NCBI RefSeq assembly: GCF_041737375.1
Contig: NZ_JBGSRV010000002.1
Span: forward strand, 1 to 64,000
DNA length: 64,000 nt
DNA from: Vampirovibrio sp041737375
GTDB lineage: Bacteria > Cyanobacteriota > Vampirovibrionia > Vampirovibrionales > Vampirovibrionaceae
Direction of reading: 5' to 3'
Shown here: piece by piece, positions 56,384-64,000 of the stretch
How the letters are laid out: each line of letters opens with the position of its first letter
Position numbering within the stretch: the stretch's first letter is position 1
Notes under the pieces: generated by a model
Seen by the model: the letters and a program-made list of their open reading frames with translations, nothing else
Database searches by the model: none
Told to the model about the DNA's origin: nothing
Program-made: the position numbers and the translations under genes

Positions 56384-56790
56384 TGGCAGCCGCATATCCT
56401 AAAGTAGGTACTCGTGGCACTGGCCGTCGTAAGGAAGCCATTGTTCGTGTCCGTTTGATTCCCGGCAATGGCCAGGTCATTATCAATGGCAAGTCCATGG
56501 ATCAGTACCTGGGTAACCGTAAAACGCTTCACATTCCAGTTAAGCAACCTTTGGTGGCTGCTGGTGTGGAAGATCGTTACAACGTATTGGTTAACGCAAC
56601 CGGTGGCGGCATTGTGGGTCAATCCATCGCCATTCGTATGGGTGTTGCCCGTGCTTTGAAAACCATTAGCAAAGAGTACGAAGTGGTCATGCGTAAAGAA
56701 GGTTTCTTAACCCGTGATGCGCGTGTGAAAGAGCGGAAAAAATACGGCTTGAAAAAAGCCCGGAAAGCTTCCCAGTTCTCCAAGCGTTAA
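56383..56790 (+). CDS. rpsI: Ribosomal protein S9
   Basis: The 135-residue protein has TRGTGRRKEAIVRVRLIPG near the N-terminus and the conserved C-terminal KYGLKKARKASQFSKR, whose basic tail reaches the P-site tRNA. It ends the cluster and is followed by a strong terminator. Confidence 0.97.
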   Translation: MAAAYPKVGTRGTGRRKEAIVRVRLIPGNGQVIINGKSMDQYLGNRKTLHIPVKQPLVAAGVEDRYNVLVNATGGGIVGQSIAIRMGVARALKTISKEYEVVMRKEGFLTRDARVKERKKYGLKKARKASQFSKR

Positions 56791-56814
56791 TTCGCACCGA
56801 TTCCGCAGGACTTC

Positions 56815-56850
56815 AAAAAATGCCTCCAGGGTTTTCCCGGAGGCATTTTT
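56815..56850. terminator. Bidirectional terminator after rpsI
   Basis: AAAAATGCCTCC pairs with GGAGGCATTTTT around a short GGGTTTTCCC-type loop that adds pairs. T5 follows on the plus strand; the A-run serves the convergent minus-strand acyltransferase. Confidence 0.9.
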
Positions 56851-56856
56851 ATAGCG

Positions 56857-58170
56857 CTATTGTTGGCAGGGCTCGGAAGAGGAATCGGGATGAAGGTGAA
56901 AGGGATTGGGCATATTCAGAATTAACTGGCGCATATCCTCTTCCAGATTCGCCGCGATTTGCCGGACGAAGCCTTTTTTATCAGCTTCATACGCCTGAAA
57001 GTGAGTTTGTAAATTGAGTACCTTACCCAACTGAACCATGGCGATACGTGGATGGTTGAGGCGGGCCTCTCCATAAATTTCTCGCTCCAGGCGGCGAATC
57101 ATTTCAATAAACCGCTCGGGCGAACGATTTTCACGAAGGTAAGTTTCATCGTAGGTTAAAAAATAAACCACCCGGTCCAAGTCTTTGTAGAACTCACTGA
57201 GCGTCAGGCGCAAATGCTCAACCATCCGCTTTTCATAATCACTCAGGTCAGCCGGATCATCGTAGCTATGAATCATATGATCCATGGTGTTGCGGATTTC
57301 CCGTAAACGATTCAGGGCAGGGGCCTCCAAATCAAGCTTCAGGCCTAAAAACAGCTCCATTTTTTGAAGCATTCGATTGCGAATGGCATCCACCCGTTCG
57401 GTAAAAGTGGCTTGGGGCAAAGCCGCCACTTGATGCAAGTCCTCTTGCACTTTCAACACAGCCTCACCCACCGCCCGAATGCGGACATATCGATCATCCG
57501 CCGGATCGGGATGGAGTCCCACCGATTTTTCCAAATCAATCAGGGCCTGCGCCATGGCCGGATCATAGCCCGGCGCGTAAAAATACTTGATGGCAATCGG
57601 CGCCACATAAACCGGAGGATAGGTGGCCTCCGCCAAATGCGGACTGAGTTTGGCCAGCTTGGCAGCCTCCTTGGCCAAGCATTCCTGCGCCCAAAAGGCC
57701 AGTTGTATTACACCGGGTTCAAACGGAATCAACGTCTCATTGCCTCGGGAAATTTCGCCTTCAATAAAAATAACCAGACGATGAAGCCCTTCCATCAAAA
57801 TTTTCCGGGACATCATGAAAGAGTCCCGATCCGCCGCCCCCCGAATGACGGAATAAGCGCCCACCCGGCGTAAAACCCAGCCTCTGAAACCATGCTCCCA
57901 GTCAAATACCTCTCGGGCGGCCACAAAGTGAAACACCTCATTCAGCCGCTTGGCCACCTCAAAAAGAATCAGCGGTTCCTCACCCGTGGGGTGATTGGGC
58001 AATAGCAACATACGCCGCCCTCGATACTGCCTGAGCTTTGCCAAATCCGCGTCTGAAATTCGGACTTTCAGCCCCCCAAACTGGTTACGCATCATAAAGG
58101 GTAGCAGCCAGCGCACCGCATTGACCACCAGAGGGTTTATAATAGGCGATAAAAAAGCACGACCAGACAT
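56857..58170 (-). CDS. PlsC-like lysophospholipid acyltransferase protein
   Basis: The 437-residue protein has an acyltransferase core: NHPTGEEP (His60, acidic Glu65 in place of the usual Asp of HX4D) and FIEGEISR (EGT-type motif, residues 137-142), then a long helical C-terminal half (about 230-437) of unknown role. It probably acylates a glycerol phosphate or glycolipid. The double change from HxxxxD and EGTR to E and EGE is notable. Start 58170 (MSGRAFLS) is chosen because a GGGAGGGGG run lies just before it. Confidence 0.8.
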   Translation of the reverse strand: MSGRAFLSPIINPLVVNAVRWLLPFMMRNQFGGLKVRISDADLAKLRQYRGRRMLLLPNHPTGEEPLILFEVAKRLNEVFHFVAAREVFDWEHGFRGWVLRRVGAYSVIRGAADRDSFMMSRKILMEGLHRLVIFIEGEISRGNETLIPFEPGVIQLAFWAQECLAKEAAKLAKLSPHLAEATYPPVYVAPIAIKYFYAPGYDPAMAQALIDLEKSVGLHPDPADDRYVRIRAVGEAVLKVQEDLHQVAALPQATFTERVDAIRNRMLQKMELFLGLKLDLEAPALNRLREIRNTMDHMIHSYDDPADLSDYEKRMVEHLRLTLSEFYKDLDRVVYFLTYDETYLRENRSPERFIEMIRRLEREIYGEARLNHPRIAMVQLGKVLNLQTHFQAYEADKKGFVRQIAANLEEDMRQLILNMPNPFHLHPDSSSEPCQQ

Positions 58171-58236
58171 CCCCGCTCCCCCTCCCGTCATTCAATTAGC
58201 CCATCAATGCCGTGGAAGAATCTTTCTGCCAGTTGC

Positions 58237-58377
58237 TTAAAAGGACAATAGCAGCTGAACCAGCCACCACAGAATGGCGCCCACCAAAAACAGGGAAAAG
58301 GAAATCAGGGGAAACATCACGATCATGGCTCTTTCGGGATTGGCGGCCCAAAAGCCGGGTTTGGTTTTTACGCTCAT
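58237..58377 (-). CDS. 46-residue single-span membrane protein
   Basis: The minus strand encodes a 46-residue peptide (MSVKTKPGFWAANPERAMIV then a hydrophobic helix at about 20-44 ending LLLSF). Upstream AAAGG fits a Shine-Dalgarno. It lies 66 bp before the acyltransferase start on the same strand. Its charged N-terminus and single helix fit a small membrane protein or a small transporter accessory subunit. No homologue recognised. Confidence 0.5.
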   Translation of the reverse strand: MSVKTKPGFWAANPERAMIVMFPLISFSLFLVGAILWWLVQLLLSF

Positions 58378-58598
58378 GGCGGTAGAGTTACCTTTCTCTC
58401 AGCGACTGGAAAATAGAATGCAATAAAAGTGGCCGTAACTATAGGCTCAAGGAAACCACAGATACCCGATGACTCAGGCAAAGGGCAAACCTGAATGCAT
58501 TATAACAAGGGCAGCCATCAGAGGCCATTTATTCCCGCCAAGTTACACGCTTTGGTTTACGCGGGGCAATGCTCGGTCTATGCTGGATTACAAAGAGC

Positions 58599-59873
58599 AT
58601 GAGCGCAATGATTGAAACCTCAGACCGACAAATCCACTATTTAACAGCCCAATGGATTTTGCCCGTTTCCAGCGCACCCATTGAATGGGGCTTTGTGGCC
58701 ATTCAGGGGGAGCGGATTCAGGCCGTAGGTCATTACAACGAACTGCCGGAATCATGGGCCGTTCCGCCGCCGCAAGCAGGCAGTCTAATCACGCCGGGGC
58801 TAATCAACACCCACGTTCACCTGGAGCAAAGCTTTCCAAAGCCGATACCCAAGGCGGAAACCGAACCGTTTGTAGACTGGTTGCTGAATGTCATCCAGAC
58901 CACTCGTCCCCAAAACGAGCCGGAAGCCAAGTTCAATCGCTGCCTACAGGGCGCTGAAGAGGCGTTAAAAACCGGCACCACCTTCCTCAACGATATCGCT
59001 TCAGGTGCTGAGAGCTTAACCGCGCTTCAAAAAACCGGATTAAAAGGCTTCGTCTCTCTGGAAGTGTTTCACCCCGGCTTTGAGCCGATCCAGATTGAGC
59101 ATTGGCTTAAACAATACCAAGCGCTACAGGATAGCGCCCAAGGCCATCCCCGCGTTCAAGTTGGCCTATCCCCGCACTCGCTTTACAATGTATCGCCTCA
59201 GGCATGGCAAGCGTTGCAAGCAGCGCTTCATCCGCCCCTAATCCATACCCATATGGCCGAATTTGAGGCGGAAACCCATTACCTGGCCGGAAACCCTTCT
59301 GATATCGACAAGTTGCATCAGCAAGTACTGAATAAAACGTTCAAGCCCAAACAGCCTACCTCTTCTCCCATTCAAACGCTGCTCAACCATCACCTTTTGG
59401 AAACCCCCACCGTGCTGGCGCATGCCATTCACACCACCGCCCACGATCGAGCATTGATGGCCTCTTTTCCGGTGGGCATTGCCCATTGCCCCCGCAGTAA
59501 CCTGGCCTTGCACAACCAAACCCTGCATTGGCCCCACTGGCAAGACAGCCCCATTCCCATGGGGTTGGGAACCGATGGCCGCCTCAGCACTCCCAATCTG
59601 GATTTGCGAGACGAGGCCCGTTGTGCCATTGGGCAGCACCACTGGACGCCTGAACAAGCCCTGTACAGCCTCACCATGGGTGGGGCCAAGGTGTTGCAAA
59701 TGGCTCAGGCGCTGGGCAGTTTAGAAGCCGGTAAGCAGGCGGATTTGGTGGTTTGGCAAGCCACCGCCTCGGCACAAGGCAGCTTGCCAGCGGCGATGAT
59801 CTTTGATGCTGACACCCGGGTGATTCACGTGATGGTGGACGGGGAAAGCCTGTTGACGGGAGAAGAACCTTGA
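58599..59873 (+). CDS. Amidohydrolase (deaminase-like)
   Basis: The 424-residue protein is an amidohydrolase with the metal site NTHVHLEQSF (HxH), HTHMAEFEAE, HAIHTT and GLGTDGRLST (catalytic Asp). The sequence resembles S-adenosylhomocysteine/aminodeoxyfutalosine deaminase-type proteins; the latter acts in the futalosine menaquinone route. Substrate is not fixed by these motifs. Start 58599 (MSAMIE) is favoured over 58569; both are uncertain. The stop overlaps the next gene's TTG start as TTGA. Confidence 0.78.
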   Translation: MSAMIETSDRQIHYLTAQWILPVSSAPIEWGFVAIQGERIQAVGHYNELPESWAVPPPQAGSLITPGLINTHVHLEQSFPKPIPKAETEPFVDWLLNVIQTTRPQNEPEAKFNRCLQGAEEALKTGTTFLNDIASGAESLTALQKTGLKGFVSLEVFHPGFEPIQIEHWLKQYQALQDSAQGHPRVQVGLSPHSLYNVSPQAWQALQAALHPPLIHTHMAEFEAETHYLAGNPSDIDKLHQQVLNKTFKPKQPTSSPIQTLLNHHLLETPTVLAHAIHTTAHDRALMASFPVGIAHCPRSNLALHNQTLHWPHWQDSPIPMGLGTDGRLSTPNLDLRDEARCAIGQHHWTPEQALYSLTMGGAKVLQMAQALGSLEAGKQADLVVWQATASAQGSLPAAMIFDADTRVIHVMVDGESLLTGEEP

Positions 59874-61357
59874 ACCAGCCCTTACGCCCCTTTCTCATTG
59901 GCAGTATCAGCCTCTACGCCCTGTTTTTACTGCCCTCTTTGTTGCTGCTTTACTACGCAGGCCCCACCGATAGCGGCCTATCCACCCACATGGGAGAAAG
60001 CTGGCAGGCTACCCTGTGGCATTTTCCGGGCTTGGAAGAGTTGCCCAGCCGGGTGCTGCTGGATGCGCTGGAAGCCGTTGCCATTGCCGCCTTGGGCTGG
60101 CTATTTTACCGGGGATTTCTTGGCCTCAATGCGGCACCCACACAGGAACAGGACAAAAACCCCACTTTAGCCGTCACCGTGCTACTATGGGCGGCCCTTT
60201 GCGGGGGACTGTTAATTTGGGTCACGCCGTTTCACAGTAGCGATATTTTTGGCTACCTGAACCGGGGCTTCCAGCAGAGCGTGTTTCACACCAACCCCTA
60301 CGTCACCACCATTGCCCAAATCCCGCACTGGCAAGACAGCCACCTTTTGCATGCCCACTGGATTGACAACCCCTGCCCCTACGGCTTTTTCTTTGCCCGG
60401 CTGGCCGAGTGGCTAACTGGTTGGGCGGGTCATTCTTTTATCTCTGCCTTTTTACTATTTAAAACCCTGAACTGGTTTCTTTTACTAGGCACCACCGGCC
60501 TCATTGCTCACATTGGCGCTCGGCTGGAATTAAAGCGCCCCTGGCTGGCCGCTTATCTGTTTGGGGCCAATCCGCTGGTGTTGCTGCATGCCATGGGCAA
60601 TGGCCATAACGATATCGCCATGGCCTTTTTGCTGATGGCATCGCTGGCCTGTCTACTGAGTGAGCGATTCCGCTGGATTAGCCTACCCCTGCTGACCCTC
60701 TCCATTCTGACCAAATACGCCACGCTGCTGGCGCTGCCCTTTGTGGTGATTTACCTGTTTCGGCAAAAAGCCTATAAGGCGTTGTTGTTGGGTGCTGCGC
60801 TGTCTTTTCTGTTAACCGGATGGCTGGCCAATGGCTATATTGATGCCCATCAACCCTGGCAATGGCGGGATATGCTGGATAACGCCGGAAAACCCCAGCA
60901 TTCCATCATCAGCATGCTGGAATCCCTTGTTTATTACCCCCTCAAATGGCTGCATTTGCCAGCCAAAGCCCTCAGTGAGGGCTTCCTCAAAATTCTGAAG
61001 CCGTTGTTCTGGTCGCTGTTCATTGGATTTTATGGATGGCGAATTTTTCAGTGCCTGCGGGCCAAAATAACCGAAGCCGCTGTATTTTATGAAATTGCGC
61101 TGGTCACGCTGGTGATGATTGCCTTTGTAAGCGCCAAGTTCCACCCGTGGTACCCGGTTATGTTCTTGCCGCTCACCCTGCTTCTCCCCGAAAAAAGCAA
61201 ACTGCGGCAATTTACCCTGATTTTTTGCCTGTTTCAACTGGCAGGATTCACCGTTTTTCAAAACCTGCCGGTACTCAACGTGGTCATACTCACACTGGTT
61301 CCGGCGTGGCTGGCCTGGAAAAACACACGGCTGTTCCGCTCCAGCCCAACCGACTAA
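59870..61357 (+). CDS. GT87/MptB-like membrane mannosyltransferase, paralogue
   Basis: The 495-residue protein has about 11 membrane segments and shares with the gene at 33334 the block IFGYLNRGFQQSVFHTNPYV and NPCPYGFFFARLAEWL, as well as GNGHNDIAM. The start is TTG at 59870, overlapping the upstream stop. The coupling to an amidohydrolase is unexpected for a transferase. A mannosyl or glucosyl transfer from a polyprenyl phosphate is the likely reaction. Confidence 0.72.
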   Translation: MNQPLRPFLIGSISLYALFLLPSLLLLYYAGPTDSGLSTHMGESWQATLWHFPGLEELPSRVLLDALEAVAIAALGWLFYRGFLGLNAAPTQEQDKNPTLAVTVLLWAALCGGLLIWVTPFHSSDIFGYLNRGFQQSVFHTNPYVTTIAQIPHWQDSHLLHAHWIDNPCPYGFFFARLAEWLTGWAGHSFISAFLLFKTLNWFLLLGTTGLIAHIGARLELKRPWLAAYLFGANPLVLLHAMGNGHNDIAMAFLLMASLACLLSERFRWISLPLLTLSILTKYATLLALPFVVIYLFRQKAYKALLLGAALSFLLTGWLANGYIDAHQPWQWRDMLDNAGKPQHSIISMLESLVYYPLKWLHLPAKALSEGFLKILKPLFWSLFIGFYGWRIFQCLRAKITEAAVFYEIALVTLVMIAFVSAKFHPWYPVMFLPLTLLLPEKSKLRQFTLIFCLFQLAGFTVFQNLPVLNVVILTLVPAWLAWKNTRLFRSSPTD

Positions 61358-61439
61358 AACGCATTGGCTCAACTGGAAACAGGCAGCGAGACGACGCCAA
61401 CAAAAACAGCAGCGCTGAATTAGAGGGCGTTAAGACCGA

Positions 61440-62828
61440 CTAAACCGGCTTGGCTTCCAGAACCGGACGTAAGGTGCCGGTGGAAATGCTGGCTTCCTGA
61501 ATGGACTTCAGTTTCCAGACCGCCTCGTTGCCATCTCGATAAGCAATGGAAATTTTAACAGTCAGCTTGCCGTCCTGCAAGGCATGCACGTTCAGCTTGT
61601 TGTCTGGTTTTAAATCCAGCGAAACCCGGTTCACGGGGCGCCAGGTTTTCAACAATCGGGAAGGAAAGGGCTTATCCGGGGTGGCCAGCTTTTGAGTAAC
61701 CACCGCAATGGTGTTGTTGCCAGACACAAACTCCGCCTTCACCGCCAGAAAATTCAAATCACGGGTAGAGTCATTGGAAAGCTGAACGCTGACCGTTGGC
61801 TCAAACTCGCCGGTCACCTCATCCATGTCATTGTCAATTTTCACGCTGGAAACGCTGACCGGATACAAGGAATCCAGAGAAATTTTGGCATCCTGACTGA
61901 TTTTATCCGCCTCATCCAGATATTTTTTAGCCTCTTCCGGCTGTTTGGCCTTGCTTAACTGCTGGCCTTTTTCCAGCAAGGCATTGGTTAAACGCAAGCC
62001 CACCACGTTGGGGCTGACATCAAACGCCTTACGGAACCAGGTAATGGAGTCATCCAGCCGGTTGGTGCGGGAGTAAATTTCGGCGATTTGCACCAAGGTA
62101 TCCGGCAAATATTTGTAGCGCAAGGAGATTTTCAATTGCTGAATGGCCGTATCATATTCCCGAATGGCGATTAAGCGCTCGGTATAAGATTGAATGGCTT
62201 CCACCATACGCTCTTCAATGTTTTGTTGCGCCTGATAGTCGTTCACATAGTACAAAGCGGTCTGATATTTTTGAATAATCTGGGCATAATCCTTGGCATC
62301 CGCCTCATACAGGGTGTTGCCCCAATGCTCGTACAGTTCAAACAAGGCTTGCTTCAAGGCCACGTCATCCCGGTTTTTACGCCAAGCCTGGGTCAGAATT
62401 TTTTCGGCCCGGCCAAAATCGCTTTGCGCCATGGCCACTTTGCTCATGGCCACTTCCGGGGCGGTATCCTTGCTTTTGTTTTTCAAGGAAGCGGCAATTT
62501 CAAATTCCTGCTCGGCTTTGCGCCGCTCATCCAGTTGCAGGTAAGCCTGCCCCAATAGCAAGTGACCCTCATAGCTATCCCGGTGATGGGTAACCAGGGT
62601 TTGGAATGTTTTGGCGGCCCAAGCCACTTTGCCTTCCATCAACTGGGTTTTGCCCCGGTTAATCAAGTCCTCCTCATCCGTGAAGCGGAACAATAGAAAA
62701 CCGGAAAACACAAAGCCCGCCAATGCGATGGCGCTAATCACCGTGGTCAGGTACTGAACACTGGGATTCAGGTAAAAATTACCCAAAAATATCTGTCGTG
62801 GCCGACGCCGACGGCTGTATTTACTCAT
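61440..62828 (-). CDS. Membrane-anchored TPR protein
   Basis: The 462-residue protein has a basic N-terminus (SKYSRRRRPRQ), one membrane segment (about 26-48), then several tetratricopeptide-like repeats (about 65-290, KTFQTLVTHHRDSYEGHLLL, QAYLQLDERRKAEQEFEIAA and YKYLPDTLVQIAEIYSRTN) and a C-terminal beta-rich domain (310-460). It may scaffold envelope assembly. Start 62828 is chosen; the upstream Met at 62924 overlaps the neighbouring gene. Confidence 0.75.
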   Translation of the reverse strand: MSKYSRRRRPRQIFLGNFYLNPSVQYLTTVISAIALAGFVFSGFLLFRFTDEEDLINRGKTQLMEGKVAWAAKTFQTLVTHHRDSYEGHLLLGQAYLQLDERRKAEQEFEIAASLKNKSKDTAPEVAMSKVAMAQSDFGRAEKILTQAWRKNRDDVALKQALFELYEHWGNTLYEADAKDYAQIIQKYQTALYYVNDYQAQQNIEERMVEAIQSYTERLIAIREYDTAIQQLKISLRYKYLPDTLVQIAEIYSRTNRLDDSITWFRKAFDVSPNVVGLRLTNALLEKGQQLSKAKQPEEAKKYLDEADKISQDAKISLDSLYPVSVSSVKIDNDMDEVTGEFEPTVSVQLSNDSTRDLNFLAVKAEFVSGNNTIAVVTQKLATPDKPFPSRLLKTWRPVNRVSLDLKPDNKLNVHALQDGKLTVKISIAYRDGNEAVWKLKSIQEASISTGTLRPVLEAKPV

Positions 62829-62881
62829 AGCCTCTCTTGATGAACTTTCCGCTCTGTCAACGGCTGCTCTATCTCTTTCAT

Positions 62882-63748
62882 TTATTCTACCAGACCACGG
62901 GCCTGTTGCCACAGCTGACGCCAAAAGGAATTTGCAGAAAGCGTTTTTGCTTTCTTTTCAGCCATGGCCAAGGTTCTTTCATAGCGGTTCACCAACTGCC
63001 CCAATTCAGCGCTGGGCGTGCCACTGTCTCCCATTCGCTTTCTATAAATGCTCTCCAAAGCCATCAATTCAACGCTGGCCGCCGAAATAACCCAATAGGA
63101 TTGCCCGTAAAAAAACCGCACCAACCGTTGCCAAAAGGCCGAAGAAGAACGGCTCCACTGCTGCTGAAGTCCACCCATCATTTGAGAAAGCTGGTAACAC
63201 AACACACCCATGGGAATCGCTTCCGCCAACTGCCAGCTCACCCGGCGTTCATGATTTTCCAGCACCCGCAGCCGGTGCTGCACCGCCGAAATACGCTCTC
63301 GCAAATCGGGTGAAGGCTGATCCAGCCTTTTATACTTAAACAGTAAGCCCTGTAGTTCGGCAATCTCACCATCCAACCGCTTTTTAACAACCCGCAGCCG
63401 AAAAACCGGGGTGGGCAAATACTGTTCCAGCCCGGAGGGCAAATCCACATCCAGACTGTTCAGAAACTGTCCGGTGGTGGCATGTTCTGAGGGCTGACGC
63501 CGTGGCTTGGCGGCATTCACAAAGCTGCCTCGTGGCGGAGTCGGAGCCACCGGCGCTGGAGGGGCCTGCTTTTGTTCGTTCAAATGCTGGGCCACATAAG
63601 CCCCCAAAGAAACAGGATGTCCGCCCAAGGGACCCAATGGACTTGCCTCCTGCTTGAAAAGCGGGGCGGATCTGGGAGAATGGGGAAGAACACGCTCTTC
63701 CTCACCCGGTTTTGATGAAGGGGGTCGATCGTTTTGGAAAAAAGTCAT
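62882..63748 (-). CDS. Hypothetical protein, Pro-rich N-terminus
   Basis: The 288-residue protein has a Pro/Ala-rich disordered N-terminal third (about 1-105) and a helical, coiled-coil-like remainder (about 120-285) with one moderately hydrophobic stretch near 190-205. AGGAG lies six bases upstream of the ATG at 63748. It precedes the TPR gene by 53 bp on the same strand, so the two may be one unit. I recognise no family. Confidence 0.6.
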   Translation of the reverse strand: MTFFQNDRPPSSKPGEEERVLPHSPRSAPLFKQEASPLGPLGGHPVSLGAYVAQHLNEQKQAPPAPVAPTPPRGSFVNAAKPRRQPSEHATTGQFLNSLDVDLPSGLEQYLPTPVFRLRVVKKRLDGEIAELQGLLFKYKRLDQPSPDLRERISAVQHRLRVLENHERRVSWQLAEAIPMGVLCYQLSQMMGGLQQQWSRSSSAFWQRLVRFFYGQSYWVISAASVELMALESIYRKRMGDSGTPSAELGQLVNRYERTLAMAEKKAKTLSANSFWRQLWQQARGLVE

Positions 63749-63819
63749 GGAAACTCCTGTGGGCGCACCTTCCTGATATCGGCACCCGGTCACCAAACTT
63801 GAATGGTGAACTAAGCACG

Positions 63820-63845
63820 ACCCGTTTCAGAACAAGTGAACGGGT
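63820..63845. promoter_or_regulatory. Inverted repeat upstream of uvrA
   Basis: ACCCGTT/AACGGGT arms (63820-63826 and 63839-63845) flank 12 bases, 53 bp before uvrA. It could be an operator or leader stem. The GAAC direct repeats inside do not form an obvious SOS box. Confidence 0.3.
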
Positions 63846-63898
63846 TAAGCGTCCTCCAAACACAAAGCAGCATACCTACAGAGCAGGATAATCACTTT

Positions 63899-64000
63899 AT
63901 GAATGAAATCAGGGTTCGGCGCGCCAATGAGCATAATTTGTCCGATGTCAGCCTGACGATTCCCAGAGACAAACTGGTGGTATTTACCGGGGTGTCCGGC
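63899..64000 (+). CDS. uvrA: UvrA excinuclease subunit (5' end only)
   Basis: Only the first 34 codons are in the window: MNEIRVRRANEHNLSDVSLT and IPRDKLVVFTGVSG, the conserved N-terminus of UvrA leading to its first Walker A motif. The gene runs off the right edge. UvrA is the damage-recognition ATPase of nucleotide excision repair. A short leader (63846-63898) precedes it. Confidence 0.93.
   Translation, partial: MNEIRVRRANEHNLSDVSLTIPRDKLVVFTGVSG

Noticed and set aside
63820..63845. SOS (LexA) box before uvrA
   Set aside because: The sequence has ACCCGTT/AACGGGT arms and GAAC direct repeats, not the GAAC-N4-GTTC or CTG-N10-CAG palindrome.

Overview
The window looks like the chromosome of a bacterium related to Cyanobacteria but probably non-photosynthetic, in the manner of Melainabacteria/Vampirovibrionia. 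This is inference. The evidence is a cyanobacterial-type tRNA-Glu, a Ski2-like helicase of the sort common in cyanobacteria, the run rpoA-rplQ-truA-rplM-rpsI, ArsR/ArsI/Acr3 arsenic genes, and many lineage-specific surface or membrane proteins. No photosynthesis gene is present. Base composition is near 50% GC and coding density is high, with many TAATG, TGATG and ATGA stop/start overlaps.

Region by region. 1-2515: one end of an integrated element. It has a small membrane protein, an XRE regulator with inverted repeats, a structured leader (three-way junction) and a large serine recombinase whose last 17 codons are the antisense of tRNA-Glu(UUC). 2.6-12.2 kb: a GH35 glycosidase with a small partner, a peptide-binding lipoprotein, lysine 2,3-aminomutase with a structured leader, a tandem DUF5069 pair divergent from an HxlR regulator across an operator cluster, and a HAD phosphatase. 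12.3-24.9 kb: an ankyrin protein, ispF, lgt, two CxxCxxCC proteins, a membrane metallopeptidase, a Maf-like DUF115 protein, tRNA-Gly, and an ars operon (arsR, broken arsC, arsI, acr3). 24.9-28.1 kb: two large paralogous membrane proteins of unknown function. 28.4-37.2 kb: pyrB-pyrC, a glycine-zipper protein, two coupled membrane glycosyltransferases, a secreted protein and an esterase. 37.3-46.5 kb: a nucleoside and RNA-turnover block (PNP, Ski2-like helicase, a 58-aa protein, a DEAD-box helicase, with pyrimidine-nucleoside phosphorylase divergent) and two tandem metallophosphoesterases.

46.7-56.9 kb: the ribosomal and translation cluster, in two probable transcription units. rpsE-rpmD-rplO-secY-adk-map-infA-rpmJ ends in a terminator. 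It is followed by rpsM-rpsK-rpsD-rpoA-rplQ-truA-rplM-rpsI. It begins abruptly at rpsE (no rplR upstream), and S5 carries a long Gly/Pro/Arg repeat extension. 56.9-64.0 kb: an acyltransferase, a 46-aa membrane protein, an amidohydrolase coupled to a second GT87-like transferase, a TPR protein, an unknown protein and the start of uvrA.

No rRNA, CRISPR array or insertion sequence was seen. The best candidates for new biology are the recombinase/tRNA-Glu junction with its structured leader, the kamA leader RNA, the paralogous membrane pair, the S5 extension and the truA hairpin. All functional statements rest on motif recognition by eye; no search was run.
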